Source: Acidithiobacillus sp. (GTDB taxonomy: Bacteria > Pseudomonadota > Gammaproteobacteria > Acidithiobacillales > Acidithiobacillaceae). From it: 39,417 nucleotides of DNA. This document shows positions 16,715-25,473 of the stretch, one piece after another. The notes below the pieces were generated by a model. That model had not been told where the DNA came from, made no database searches, and worked only from the letters and a program-made list of their open reading frames with translations. Numbering within the stretch: the first letter of the stretch is position 1; each line of letters opens with the position of its first letter. The stretch covers positions 1 to 39,417 of the forward strand of contig DAHXMJ010000015.1 in the NCBI GenBank assembly GCA_027365525.1. The letters are read 5' to 3'. Made by a program: the position numbers and the translations under genes.

Positions 16715-18979
16715 ATGATCGACAAGGAACTGGAGCTGTCCATCAACCAGGCTTTCCAGACAGCACGCCAGTATGGGCATGAGTTTGCCTCTGTGGAGCA
16801 CCTGCTTCTGGCCCTCGTTGACAACCCGAGCAGCCGTGAAGTGCTGGATGCCTGCGGTGCCGACCGAGAACACCTGGCCAGCGAGCTGCGCGGCTTTCTC
16901 AAGAAAAAAATTCCATCCCTAGGCGCGGCCGGGACCGTTAACAGCCAGCCCTCCATCGGTTTCCAGCGCGTCATCCAGCGTGCCCTCTATCATGTCCAGT
17001 CTGCCGGCAAAGAGACTGTCACCGGGGCCAATGTACTGGTTGCGCTTTTTGCCGAACGGGAATCTCACGCGGTCTACTTCCTGCAAAATGAACACGTGTC
17101 CCGGCTGGATATCGTCAGTTACCTTGCACACGGCCACCGGACGGAGGAAAGCATGGACGAACAGGAGGGGGAAGCCGAAGGAGAACAGGAGCGGAAGACT
17201 GGCAGGGACCCACTGCTGGCCTATACCCGCAACCTGAATGCAATGTCCCGCAGTGGCCGTCTTGATCCCCTGATCGGCCGCCATGCAGAACTTGACAGGA
17301 CACTGCAGGTCCTGGCCCGCCGGCGCAAGAACAATCCCCTCTTTGTGGGCGAGCCCGGGGTTGGAAAAACGGCGATTGTTGAGGGTCTGGCACATGCAAT
17401 TGTCAGCGGCAGGGTTCCTGAGATTCTTGAAAACGCGACTATCTATTCTCTGGATATGGGAGCTCTCATTGCGGGCTCACGATACCGCGGTGACTTTGAG
17501 GAACGTCTCAAATCCGTCCTGAAAGCACTCCGCCGCCACCCGCAAAGTATCCTTTTCATTGACGAGATCCATACACTGATAGGTGCCGGAGCTGCTTCAG
17601 GGGGGGCCATGGACGCCTCGAACCTGCTCAAGCCTGCACTGGCAGCGGGCGAGATCCGGTGCATTGGAGCAACTACCTACCAGGAGTACCGGCAGTACTT
17701 TGAGAAAGACCGCGCCCTGAGCCGCCGTTTCCAGAAAATTGATGTACCGGAGCCCAGCAGCGAGGAAAGCCTGCTTGTACTGCGCGGCCTAAAAAGCCAG
17801 TTTGAGAGGCACCACCATCTTCGCTACACGGACGCTGCCCTGCGTGCCGCCGTTGAACTTTCCGTAAAGCACATTCACGACCGCCACCTGCCGGACAAGG
17901 CGATTGACATCATTGATGAGGTGGGAGCTGCCCAGGCACTGCTTCCGCCCTCAAGAAGAAAAAAGACCATTGGCACTCGCGAAATTGAGGATATGGTAGC
18001 CAAGATCGCAAGGGTTCCTGGAAAGAATGTCTCCCTTGATGACCGGAGTGTTCTAAAGAATCTGGAACGGGACCTTGGTCTGGTGATTTTCGGTCAGGAT
18101 GCTGCGATACATGCATTGAGCGCAGCAATCAAGATGTCTCGTGCCGGTCTGCGAAACCAGGAAAAACCGGTAGGGTGCTTCCTGTTCTCTGGTCCCACCG
18201 GGGTAGGGAAAACCGAACTGACCAGGCAGCTTGCCCATCTCCTGGGCATTCCCCTGCTCCGCTTCGACATGAGCGAATATCTGGAACGGCACACGGTTTC
18301 CCGGCTGATTGGCGCCCCCCCAGGATATGTAGGCTACGACCAGTCCGGCCTGCTCACTGAAGCCGTCATCAAGAATCCCCACGCTGTCCTCCTCCTTGAT
18401 GAAATCGAGAAAGCCCATCCCGATATTTACAGCATCCTGCTGCAGGTCATGGATCATGGAAAGCTTACGGATGCCAGTGGACGCCAGGTAGACTTCCGCC
18501 ACATCATTCTTGTAATGACCACCAATGCAGGTGCCGGAGACCATGACAGGGCAGGGATTGGATTTGTCCGGCAGGATGGAACGGGCGGAAGAGAAATGGA
18601 GAGTATCCGCCGGGTGTTTACTCCAGAATTCCGCAACCGTCTGGATGCCATTGTGCCTTTCTCATCCCTGAGCCGGGAAAACATTCTCCATGTGGTAGAC
18701 AAGTTTCTTATGGAACTGGATGAACAGCTGCTGCAAAAAGGGTACAGCCTGGAAATTGCACCAGCCCTGCGGAACTGGCTGGCGGAACGGGGCTATGATC
18801 CCCAGATGGGTGCCCGGCCGATGGCGCTGCTAATTCAGGAAGAAATCAAGAAACCTCTGGCCGAGCACATACTTTTTGGTGATCTTCCGCGGGGTACCCG
18901 GATTGTGGCAGAACTGGAGAATGGAAAAGTCGGAATCCGCCTGCCGGATACCGTCGTCCCGGCGGCCTCTCCCGGCTAG
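16715..18979 (+). CDS. clpA: ATP-dependent Clp protease ATP-binding subunit
   Basis: ClpA is the hexameric unfoldase that feeds ClpP. The 754-residue protein has a Clp N-domain (about 1-145), an acidic linker ([10 protein letters not shown]-type) and two AAA+ modules. The first has Walker A GEPGVGKT near residue 212 and Walker [15 protein letters not shown]. The second has Walker A GPTGVGKT near residue 493, the pore-type stretch [13 protein letters not shown], Walker [14 protein letters not shown] and the C-terminal sensor region DPQMGARPM. Length is typical of ClpA, without the ClpB middle coiled coil. The ATG has AGGAG 6 bases upstream. clpP is not in the window. Confidence 0.96.
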   Translation: MIDKELELSINQAFQTARQYGHEFASVEHLLLALVDNPSSREVLDACGADREHLASELRGFLKKKIPSLGAAGTVNSQPSIGFQRVIQRALYHVQSAGKETVTGANVLVALFAERESHAVYFLQNEHVSRLDIVSYLAHGHRTEESMDEQEGEAEGEQERKTGRDPLLAYTRNLNAMSRSGRLDPLIGRHAELDRTLQVLARRRKNNPLFVGEPGVGKTAIVEGLAHAIVSGRVPEILENATIYSLDMGALIAGSRYRGDFEERLKSVLKALRRHPQSILFIDEIHTLIGAGAASGGAMDASNLLKPALAAGEIRCIGATTYQEYRQYFEKDRALSRRFQKIDVPEPSSEESLLVLRGLKSQFERHHHLRYTDAALRAAVELSVKHIHDRHLPDKAIDIIDEVGAAQALLPPSRRKKTIGTREIEDMVAKIARVPGKNVSLDDRSVLKNLERDLGLVIFGQDAAIHALSAAIKMSRAGLRNQEKPVGCFLFSGPTGVGKTELTRQLAHLLGIPLLRFDMSEYLERHTVSRLIGAPPGYVGYDQSGLLTEAVIKNPHAVLLLDEIEKAHPDIYSILLQVMDHGKLTDASGRQVDFRHIILVMTTNAGAGDHDRAGIGFVRQDGTGGREMESIRRVFTPEFRNRLDAIVPFSSLSRENILHVVDKFLMELDEQLLQKGYSLEIAPALRNWLAERGYDPQMGARPMALLIQEEIKKPLAEHILFGDLPRGTRIVAELENGKVGIRLPDTVVPAASPG

Positions 18980-19053
18980 CACTGCCAGAGGCCATGGGAG
19001 CTTTCTTCCTTTTCCAGCGAAAACAGCTCCCCTCCGATCCAGCGCTCAACAAC

Positions 19054-19815
19054 ATGTCTGAGAGTAGCTGCCATAAAAACCGCCCATCCTGCCACATCGG
19101 CTGTTCGGGATGGTACTATGCCAGCTGGCGTGGGGTTTTCTACCCCCCAGAACTTTCTCCATCCCTCTGGCTGGATTTCTACTCGGACCATTTCGATACG
19201 GTAGAGATCAACAGCAGCTTCTACCGTCTCCCCAGCGAAACAGCCGTGGCCCACTGGGGAAGAAGCACCCCGGACAGGTTTGTCTTTTCTCCCAAAGCCA
19301 GCCGTCACCTGACCCACATGGCAAAACTGCAGGATTCTGGAACCGGACTGGTCTCGTTTCTCGAGCACTTCAGTCCTCTTGAAAAAAAACTGGGGCCTAT
19401 CCTTTTCCAGCTTCCCCCCTACTGGAAGCAAAATGCTGAACGGCTGGAATTTTTCCTGAAGTCGCTGCCTTCCGGCTACCGCTATGCCTTCGAAATGCGC
19501 AATCCAGGCTGGCACAATGACCGGATATACGCCCTGCTTGAAGCTTATGGGGCTGCCTTCTGCATATTCGATCTTGCCGGATTCCGCTCTCCGGTGGTCC
19601 TGACAGCCGAGTTCGCCTACATCCGTCTGCATGGGCCGGGTCCCGTACCTTATACCGGCAGCTACAGTACGGGCTGCCTTCAGGATCTGGCAGAACGGAT
19701 TCTGGACTGGCAGAGCACCAGGGCCATTTACGTCTATTTTAACAATGACCGGGATGCCTGCTCTATCCAGAATGCCATGGCCCTAAAAAAAATGCTGTCC
19801 CTCCGGTTCCCCTGA
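19054..19815 (+). CDS. DUF72 family protein
   Basis: A TIM-barrel-type DUF72 (YecE-like) protein. Seen are the N-terminal signature HIGCSGWYYASWRGVFYPPEL, FDTVEINSSFYRLPSE, FVFSPKASRHLTH, ILFQLPPYWKQN, YAFEMRNPGWHN and AYIRLHGPGPVPYTGSYS, with IYVYFNNDRDACSIQNA near the end. The family is widespread and its biochemical function is unknown to me. The ATG at 19054 gives the usual short N-terminus; an in-frame ATG at 18994 adds 20 residues of no recognisable character, and neither has a good ribosome-binding site. It follows clpA closely and converges with ppa. Confidence 0.85.
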   Translation: MSESSCHKNRPSCHIGCSGWYYASWRGVFYPPELSPSLWLDFYSDHFDTVEINSSFYRLPSETAVAHWGRSTPDRFVFSPKASRHLTHMAKLQDSGTGLVSFLEHFSPLEKKLGPILFQLPPYWKQNAERLEFFLKSLPSGYRYAFEMRNPGWHNDRIYALLEAYGAAFCIFDLAGFRSPVVLTAEFAYIRLHGPGPVPYTGSYSTGCLQDLAERILDWQSTRAIYVYFNNDRDACSIQNAMALKKMLSLRFP

Positions 19816-19862
19816 TTCCGAATGCAGCCCGTTCAGAAAAGCGCAGGGGATGCCATTTTCTG

Positions 19863-20387
19863 TCATCCCTGATAGCGGGCCGCGTCCGCCCGGATGATTT
19901 CCCTGGCAGCTTCAACGCCGGCCCATTCCCGGACCTTTACCCATTTCCCGGGTTCCAGATCCTTGTAATGCTCAAAAAAATGACGGATCTGGTCCCGGAG
20001 GGAAACCGGAAGGTCATGGATGTCCCGGATCTCCCCATAGCCGGCAGCAAGTTTGTCGTGGGGGACGGCCACGATTTTGGCATCGGTGCCACTTTCATCT
20101 TCCATCAGCAGTACGCCGACAGGTCGGGCCCGCAGCACTACACCCGGGGCTACCGGCTGTGGGGCAACAACCAGCACATCGGTAGGATCCCCATCTTCTG
20201 AAAGGGTTGCCGGAATAAAACCGTAGTTCAGGGGATAATTCATCGCTGTAAACAGGAACCGGTCGACAAACACTGCTCCCGAATCCTTTTCCAGTTCATA
20301 CTTGATACTGGATCCTTGGGGAATTTCGACAACAACATTAAGGTCATCGGGCAGGGCCTTTCCGGCCGGGATGTACTTGAGATCCAT
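19863..20387 (-). CDS. ppa: Inorganic pyrophosphatase (family I)
   Basis: It hydrolyses pyrophosphate to phosphate, pulling biosynthetic reactions forward. The 174-residue protein is the size of the E. coli enzyme and has [21 protein letters not shown], the metal-site region [24 protein letters not shown] and [17 protein letters not shown]. The ATG at 20387 has AAGGAG 8 bases upstream. It is the last gene of the exbB-to-kdsB row, 18 bases after kdsB. KdsB and MetK in this window both release pyrophosphate. Confidence 0.96.
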   Translation of the reverse strand: MDLKYIPAGKALPDDLNVVVEIPQGSSIKYELEKDSGAVFVDRFLFTAMNYPLNYGFIPATLSEDGDPTDVLVVAPQPVAPGVVLRARPVGVLLMEDESGTDAKIVAVPHDKLAAGYGEIRDIHDLPVSLRDQIRHFFEHYKDLEPGKWVKVREWAGVEAAREIIRADAARYQG

Positions 20388-20405
20388 GCTTACTGCTCCT
20401 TGATT

Positions 20406-21173
20406 TCAATCTGACTGAAAAAAAACCTGCATGCGTACCAGATCTTCCGGAGTATCCACTCCTGCGGCCGGGGCCTGGTCCGCCTGGAATACCAGAATCC
20501 GCTGACCACGCTCGAGTATACGCAGCTGCTCAAGGGATTCCACCCTCTCCAGCGATCCAGCCGGCCACGATGCGTATTCCTGCAAAAAAGCATTCCGGTA
20601 GGCATAAAGCCCGAGATGCCGGAAATGGACATTCGCAGGTACCGGCGCATGCCTGTCCTCCAGCGGATAGGAATCCCGGTTCCATGGAATCGGTGCCCTG
20701 GAAAAATACAGGGCCTGACCCCTGTCATCCATAACCACCTTGACCACACTGGGATCACACAGCTCTGACCAGGAACCTATGGGAACTGCAGCGGTAGCCA
20801 CGCTCGCGGCTGCGCCTGCACTGCCGAGCATTTCGGCAACGGCCCGGACCAGCTCCGGCCTCATGGCCGGCTCGTCTCCCTGCAGGTTGACGACAATTTC
20901 TTCTGGAGATAGTGACAGAAGGGTAGCAGCCTCTGCCAGCCGCTCACTTCCACAGGCATGCCCAACATCCGTAAGTACGGCTTCACCCCCATAGGCAAGT
21001 ACGGTCTCCACAATCCTCGGCTCGTCGGCCGCCACGACCACCCGGCTCGCCCCACTCTCAAGGGCCCGCCGTCGCACATGCTCGATCATGGGTATCCCGC
21101 CAAGGGGGAGAAGCACCTTCTCCGGCAGGCGTGAGGAGGCAAGGCGGGCCGGAATGAGAACCGTAAAGTTCAC
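20406..21173 (-). CDS. kdsB: 3-deoxy-manno-octulosonate (Kdo) cytidylyltransferase
   Basis: KdsB activates Kdo with CTP to CMP-Kdo for the lipopolysaccharide inner core. The 255-residue protein has FTVLIPARLASSRLPEKVL at the start, GGIPMIEHV, VNLQGDEPAM near residue 100 and HLGLYAYRNAFLQEY, all typical. The GTG at 21173 overlaps the stop of the Trm112-type gene as GTGA; upstream codons in this frame belong to other genes. The gene order lpxK-ycaR-kdsB is the same as in E. coli, which supports all three calls. Confidence 0.96.
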   Translation of the reverse strand: MNFTVLIPARLASSRLPEKVLLPLGGIPMIEHVRRRALESGASRVVVAADEPRIVETVLAYGGEAVLTDVGHACGSERLAEAATLLSLSPEEIVVNLQGDEPAMRPELVRAVAEMLGSAGAAASVATAAVPIGSWSELCDPSVVKVVMDDRGQALYFSRAPIPWNRDSYPLEDRHAPVPANVHFRHLGLYAYRNAFLQEYASWPAGSLERVESLEQLRILERGQRILVFQADQAPAAGVDTPEDLVRMQVFFQSD

Positions 21174-21352
21174 GGTTCCTTTTCCCCATAGGTTTCTGCC
21201 TCGTCCAGAAGCAGGACAGGGATATCCTCGCGGACCGGGAAACGCAGCCGGCAACGTTCGCAGCACAGGGAAAGCCACCCATCACAGGGATGGAGGGGCC
21301 CCTTGCACTGGGGGCAAGCGAGCAGGTCCAGAAGGCGGCGGTCAATAGTCAT
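21170..21352 (-). CDS. ycaR: Trm112-family small zinc protein (YcaR-like)
   Basis: A 60-residue protein with the four-Cys pattern of the Trm112/YcaR family: LLACPQCKGPL near residue 9 and LCCERCRLRFPVREDIPVLL near residue 30. Eukaryotic and archaeal Trm112 activates methyltransferases; the role of the short bacterial protein beside lpxK and kdsB is not established. It is coupled at both ends: its ATG overlaps the lpxK stop (ATGA) and its stop overlaps the kdsB GTG. Confidence 0.92.
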   Translation of the reverse strand: MTIDRRLLDLLACPQCKGPLHPCDGWLSLCCERCRLRFPVREDIPVLLLDEAETYGEKEP

Positions 21353-22362
21353 GTGTATCCTCTCCATGCTGCGAGATGCCCGTCCATCCAGTTCCAGAAA
21401 CCGGTTTCGATTTCCATGCCGATATTGACAACCCAGCAGTCCCGGACATCGTGGAATGACTGGCATTTTACGGCATCCTTCGCGGTCATGACGAGCGGGC
21501 GGGGAATGGCTGCCAGGTCTTCGGGACGGAAACGGTAATGGTCCGGGAAAGCATGGAGAACCACCTTTGCTCCCAGATTCTCCAGCAGGGCCTGAAAGCG
21601 TTCCGGACGGGCGATCCCGGTCATGGCGTGAAGCCTTGCCCCCCCGAGGCGGGAAAGAGGCCATGCCTGGCTGCCGTCGCCGAGTGCCGTACAGGATAGG
21701 GCGCGGATGGCAAAGCTGAAAGCAGGCTGCCGGGCATCCGCTATCCAGGCCGTCTGGCCAGCGGCCTCGTCATGAAGGAGTGCATCGGCATGCGCTATGG
21801 CACCAGCCGGTTCACGCAGAGGCCCAGCCGGGAGACACCGGCCGTTGCCGAAGGGATGCGCTCCCTGCAGCAGCAGAAGGCGGAGATGGGGGGCAAGTGC
21901 AAGATGCTGGAAACCATCGTCCAGCACCGCTACATCATGGCCGTCACGGGCGGCAGCAGCGATCGCATCCAGGCGGCGCCTGCCGAGGTACACAGGAGCC
22001 AGCTGGCGGAGAAGCAGTGGTTCGTCTCCTGCCCGGTCCGGAGAATCACCCGGCTGGACAGCATATGGTTCCTGGGGGGGATGGGCACCATAACCCCGGC
22101 TGACCAGCGCCGGCGCCCAGCCGCGATCCTGGAGGTACCGGACGATGGCCAGGCTTGCCGGAGTTTTGGCGGTTCCCCCGACTCCCAGATTGCCCACAAC
22201 GATGCTGGGTATCGCTCCCCGGCTTCCATGGCAGTAACGTCTGCGCCAGCGGCCGGCAGCACAAAACAGGGTACCGAAAGGAATCAGGACATCCGCCCAT
22301 GGTCCCCCGCCATACCATTGGCGCTCCAGCGCCCTGCGCCATCGTGCCCCGACCCTGGTCAC
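21349..22362 (-). CDS. lpxK: Tetraacyldisaccharide 4'-kinase
   Basis: LpxK phosphorylates the lipid A disaccharide precursor at the 4' position at the inner-membrane surface. The 337-residue protein begins with the typical WYGGGPWADVLIPFG region, then the P-loop VGNLGVGGTAKTPASLAIV near residue 62. The usual GGxGKT reads GGTAKT here. SRGYGAH, GDEPLLLRQ, VAVLDDGFQHLALA and LHAMTGIARPERF follow, all LpxK landmarks. The GTG at 22362 overlaps the preceding stop as GTGA and gives the normal family length. It lies between the Kdo-transferase-like gene and ycaR. Confidence 0.94.
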   Translation of the reverse strand: MTRVGARWRRALERQWYGGGPWADVLIPFGTLFCAAGRWRRRYCHGSRGAIPSIVVGNLGVGGTAKTPASLAIVRYLQDRGWAPALVSRGYGAHPPQEPYAVQPGDSPDRAGDEPLLLRQLAPVYLGRRRLDAIAAAARDGHDVAVLDDGFQHLALAPHLRLLLLQGAHPFGNGRCLPAGPLREPAGAIAHADALLHDEAAGQTAWIADARQPAFSFAIRALSCTALGDGSQAWPLSRLGGARLHAMTGIARPERFQALLENLGAKVVLHAFPDHYRFRPEDLAAIPRPLVMTAKDAVKCQSFHDVRDCWVVNIGMEIETGFWNWMDGHLAAWRGYT

Positions 22363-23510
22363 CAGTCGAAAACCCGCTGGAGAAATTCTGGCAGGCGCTG
22401 CCCGGCTTCCCGGCGCGCCTGCCAGAAAAGGCGCCGGTACTGGTCTCCCTGCTGCCGCCCTGCAATCGGGTCCTTCCGGACACTTTCCCACCACTGGATT
22501 ATGGTTTCAGGGCCAGAAAGGGCCGGTATCCCTTCTTCCGCACGGATTTCCATCGGGAGATCCCACACAAGACCAGGCTCGGTACTGAGCGGATGCCCGC
22601 CAGCAAATACCTGCCAGAGCAGGGATACCTCCCCGCCGTGCAGGTGGATCGCATCCGCCGAAGCCGAGAGCGCCGGACGCCACCGCGGCTCATCTACAGA
22701 CACCATGCTGCCCGGGGAAAGCATCTGCCGGTCCCAGTCTGAAAGCCGCGGGAGTGCTTCCGGAGCACCAGTCCCCTCTAGAAAAAGCAGCGACCTCCTA
22801 CCCCCCTTCCACTGCTGCCAGGCAGAAAGCCAGGGCATCCAGTCTGCCGGACCAAGGCCCGCAACCCAGAAAATGCTGTCGCCGTGGCTTCCCATGACCA
22901 GATTCCGGAAATTCGGCTCCACCTGGGCAATGGTCACCAGTGTCTGGAAATCTACCGGCGGAAGCAGGCGCTCACCCAGCTCCATTTTTTCCCACCCAGC
23001 GTACTGCCGGAGCCCCCTGGGATAGACGGCTTCCCAGATCCCCGCAATGGCTCCCGGGCCCGGCCCACAGCCCATGGCGACTGCAGGGATCCGCCTCTGG
23101 CCAAGAAGCCTCTGCAACGGCTGCGCTGCCGGCTGGCCCAGCGCCAGGTAACGGAACGGTTGCAGCCTTTCCACAGCCTTTTCCAGGGCCCGGTGATGGG
23201 CGCAGGGCCCGAATCCATAGCCCAGACGGGCAATGCCATTTGCGGCAGCAGGAAAAATGCCGGGAAATTCTTCTTCAAACGTCAGGACCATGCGCAGGTC
23301 GAGCCGCCGGTCACTGATGGCCCGTGCCAGATCGACCCCAAGGTGAAGGTCGCCTGGGCGGGAAAAACCCTGCATCCACAGTACCGGTCCCCGCTCACCG
23401 GGAACCTTGAGCCAGCCCCAGCGCGCATTGGCCCGGTCATGCCGTCCGGCACGCGCATCCTGCCAGCTGGCCCAGCGCCCCCGCCAGTAACTGCTCCCAT
23501 AGTAACTCAC
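22359..23510 (-). CDS. Divergent Kdo-transferase (WaaA/KdtA)-like protein
   Basis: The 383-residue product starts at a GTG overlapping the acyltransferase stop (GTGA) and ends in a GTGA overlap with lpxK, which argues for a real gene. It loosely follows the two-domain WaaA layout: VLWMQGFSRPGDLHLGVDLARAI where WaaA has its HSVSVGE region, RYLALGQPAAQPLQRLLGQRRIPAVAM at the domain 1 end, and HLHGGEVSLLWQVFAGGHPL where WaaA has GGSLVERGGHNPLE. No membrane anchor is seen at the short N-terminus, and the Glu of the SVGE motif is not conserved in place; Asp (PGD) may replace it. It may be a distant glycosyltransferase or a degenerate paralogue that no longer transfers Kdo. The position between lipid A genes fits either. 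Confidence 0.6.
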   Translation of the reverse strand: MSYYGSSYWRGRWASWQDARAGRHDRANARWGWLKVPGERGPVLWMQGFSRPGDLHLGVDLARAISDRRLDLRMVLTFEEEFPGIFPAAANGIARLGYGFGPCAHHRALEKAVERLQPFRYLALGQPAAQPLQRLLGQRRIPAVAMGCGPGPGAIAGIWEAVYPRGLRQYAGWEKMELGERLLPPVDFQTLVTIAQVEPNFRNLVMGSHGDSIFWVAGLGPADWMPWLSAWQQWKGGRRSLLFLEGTGAPEALPRLSDWDRQMLSPGSMVSVDEPRWRPALSASADAIHLHGGEVSLLWQVFAGGHPLSTEPGLVWDLPMEIRAEEGIPALSGPETIIQWWESVRKDPIAGRQQGDQYRRLFWQARREAGQRLPEFLQRVFDW

Positions 23511-24193
23511 CAGGGACCTCCATCCCCGGTCTCTCGCCCGGCCAGGATATCGCACTGCCGCCGCTGCATCCGCATCCTGGCCTCCAGGTCCTTCTTCTGG
23601 AGGGGCGAATCCTCCGCCCCAGCACCACATCCCATCCAGATAGGATCTCCCCAGACAATCACTCCCCTGGTTCCCGGCCAGGGGAGCAGAAGACGGTCCC
23701 AGCTGGAAAATTCCCAGGCGTGGCGGGCCGAAAAACAGACTGGAACAATGGGCAGGCCCGTCCACCTCGCGAGTTCCAGAACACCTTCCTGAAGGTGTTC
23801 CCGGGGCCCGCGGGGACCATCCGGCGTAATCGCCAGGTCATAACCCTCGCGTGCAGCCCGCAGCATACCCTTGGCACCTTTCACAGCCCCGCGGCGGCTG
23901 GATCCCCGCACAGCCTCGTAACCCCAGTGGGACATGGCCATGGCTACCAGTTCCCCATCCCGGTGCTCACTGATCAGGATCTTGACCCGTTTCCCCCCGA
24001 TACGGTGATAGGCATGGGGAACCATTGCCAGGCGGCCATGCCAGAAAACCAGAAGAAATGGCTGCCCTGCAGCCACCAGATCCCGGATAGGGCCACCATT
24101 CAGTTCCTGCCAGCGGACACTGGAGGCGATTCCGCGAAGCAGCAGGGCAGCAAGTGCCGCTGCCCAGCGCAGAGCGCGCCCTTCCAGCCGCAC
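23507..24193 (-). CDS. DUF374 lysophospholipid acyltransferase-family protein
   Basis: A 228-residue protein of the DUF374 branch of acyltransferases: FLLVFWHGRLAMVPHAY near residue 47 carries the His of the catalytic motif, then ISEHRDGELVAMAMSHWG, VRGSSRRGAVKGAKGM, DLAITPDGPRGPREHLQEG and GLPIVPVCFSARHAWEFSSWDR. N-terminal hydrophobic residues suggest membrane association. Relatives are often beside lipid A or Kdo genes, so acylation of lipid A or a phospholipid is likely, but the substrate is not known. The start is a GTG three bases after the exbD stop. Confidence 0.88.
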   Translation of the reverse strand: MRLEGRALRWAAALAALLLRGIASSVRWQELNGGPIRDLVAAGQPFLLVFWHGRLAMVPHAYHRIGGKRVKILISEHRDGELVAMAMSHWGYEAVRGSSRRGAVKGAKGMLRAAREGYDLAITPDGPRGPREHLQEGVLELARWTGLPIVPVCFSARHAWEFSSWDRLLLPWPGTRGVIVWGDPIWMGCGAGAEDSPLQKKDLEARMRMQRRQCDILAGRETGDGGPW

Positions 24194-24196
24194 CGG

Positions 24197-24616
24197 TCAG
24201 TGTCCCCGCGTACCCGGCCCGGAAAGAGTGGCAAAACTGATCCGGGTCAGCCCGGCTTCCTGGGCTGCATCCAGTACATCAATCACATACTGCTGGGTAG
24301 CGTTCCTGTCGGCGCGCAGCACAATGACCCGGTTTGGATCCCTGCCTGCCAGATGCTTGAGGTGCCTGGCAAGCTGTCCCATGGAAACATCACGGTGGTC
24401 AATGGAAACCTGCCCGGAAGCGCTCAGATCAATGACAATCGGGGTCTTCGGCTCACCGGCTGCCGCCTGCTGGGCGCGTGGGAGCTGCATGGAAAGGTGG
24501 GATCTCTGGACAAAACTGGTCGTGACCATAAAAAAGAGGAGCATGACCAGGACGATATCGACCATGGAAATGACATTGATTTCCGGCTCTTCCGGAATGT
24601 GGCGGCGGAAATTCAC
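24197..24616 (-). CDS. exbD: ExbD/TolR-type biopolymer transport protein
   Basis: A 139-residue single-pass inner-membrane protein. NVISMVDIVLVMLLFFMV near residue 14 is the transmembrane helix with the conserved proton-path Asp; a periplasmic domain follows (PIVIDLSASGQVSID, VIVLRADRNATQQYVIDVLDAAQ). With ExbB it forms a proton-driven motor. It starts at a GTG overlapping the exbB stop (GTGA). Beside the lipid A/Kdo genes and without tonB nearby, its partner is not clear: TonB-dependent uptake, Tol-like envelope work or something tied to lipopolysaccharide are all possible. Confidence 0.93.
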   Translation of the reverse strand: MNFRRHIPEEPEINVISMVDIVLVMLLFFMVTTSFVQRSHLSMQLPRAQQAAAGEPKTPIVIDLSASGQVSIDHRDVSMGQLARHLKHLAGRDPNRVIVLRADRNATQQYVIDVLDAAQEAGLTRISFATLSGPGTRGH

Positions 24617-25230
24617 GCTTTGCCCCCGGCCAGCAGATTGACCAGCTTGAGTGCATCCCTCTCGGTTGCCAGCACAAGGATCTCAACCCGCCCCCGGAAG
24701 TACCGGTAGAAAAGGAGACTTGGTATGGCAACGATCAGCCCCGCTGCAGTGGTAATCAGCGCTTCGGCGATGCCTCCAGCCAGTGCCTTGGGATCACCCA
24801 TGCCCACAGTACCGATGGCAGCAAAGGCATGCATGATGCCAAATACTGTTCCGAGCAGGCCCATAAGGGGCGAAACCCCTGCAATGCTTCCGAGAAAATT
24901 GAGATAACGGTCAATATGGGCCATCTCGTGCCGCCCCGCCTCTTCCACCACTTCCCGGATCACATCCCTGGGCTGTCCAGCCTGCTGCAGCGCGGCCAGA
25001 AGGATCCGGGCCAGCGGAGTATCGTTTTCATACAGCATTTTCACGGCCTGCTGGAGCTTGCCTGACTCTACAAGTTCTCCGGTCTGCTCTACCAGCCCCT
25101 TGGGCACGATTCGGGCCCTGCGCAAAACCCACAGCCGGTTTCCGGCAATCGCCAGGGCAAGGATGGCTGCAACCACAATAATGGGCAGGACAAATCCCCC
25201 CAGACTGAAAAGCTCCAACAGATCGTGCAC
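24613..25230 (-). CDS. exbB: ExbB/TolQ/MotA-type proton channel
   Basis: A 205-residue protein with three membrane helices: FVLPIIVVAAILALAIAGNRLWVL near the start, then GVSPLMGLLGTVFGIMHAF and the pair ending in LITTAAGLIVAIPSLLFYRYF, the MotA/TolQ/ExbB core. GGIAEALITTAAGL is the conserved proton-channel motif. The GTG at 25230 was chosen because it gives the family N-terminus (VHDLLELFSLGGF) and has GGGGGA upstream; earlier in-frame codons run through the promoter. It is the first gene of the lipid A/Kdo row. Confidence 0.92.
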   Translation of the reverse strand: MHDLLELFSLGGFVLPIIVVAAILALAIAGNRLWVLRRARIVPKGLVEQTGELVESGKLQQAVKMLYENDTPLARILLAALQQAGQPRDVIREVVEEAGRHEMAHIDRYLNFLGSIAGVSPLMGLLGTVFGIMHAFAAIGTVGMGDPKALAGGIAEALITTAAGLIVAIPSLLFYRYFRGRVEILVLATERDALKLVNLLAGGKA

Positions 25231-25262
25231 GCCGTGATCCCCCGTGTAGACACTGGAGCAGA

Positions 25263-25271
25263 AATATACCA
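25263..25271 (-). promoter_or_regulatory. Possible extended -10 promoter of exbB
   Basis: The minus strand reads TGG-TATATT (-10 hexamer at 25268-25263), 33 bases before the exbB GTG. No clear -35 is present, as is common with extended -10 promoters. It would drive the whole exbB-to-ppa row. Confidence 0.4.
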
Positions 25272-25416
25272 CAAAGCCGGCACGCAAGACGCCCGTCCTG
25301 CAGGCCCGGGGGACAAAATGGGTACACAGCCGGGGGAGAAGTTCCCGGGCGGAACAGCGGCAGCTGCACCACCCCAACGCTGCCGCCGCAGATACCCCAA
25401 TCCGCCAGCGGCAGGG

Positions 25417-25445
25417 TTGGAGCCCACCTCCCGAACCGCTACACT
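25417..25445 (+). promoter_or_regulatory. Likely sigma-70 promoter of the DUF2062 gene
   Basis: TTGGAG (25417-25422), a 17-base spacer and TACACT (25440-25445) lie 28 bases upstream of the TTG start. The resulting leader is only about 20 bases, which supports that start. Confidence 0.5.
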
Positions 25446-25473
25446 AGGACAAGGCATACCTACTGGAAACACA

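Noticed and set aside
21772-23025. Plus-strand open frame of over 400 codons opposite lpxK and the Kdo-transferase-like gene
   Set aside because: Low-complexity Pro/Arg/Ser composition and no motifs. The minus-strand genes have overlapping stop/start junctions and family features.
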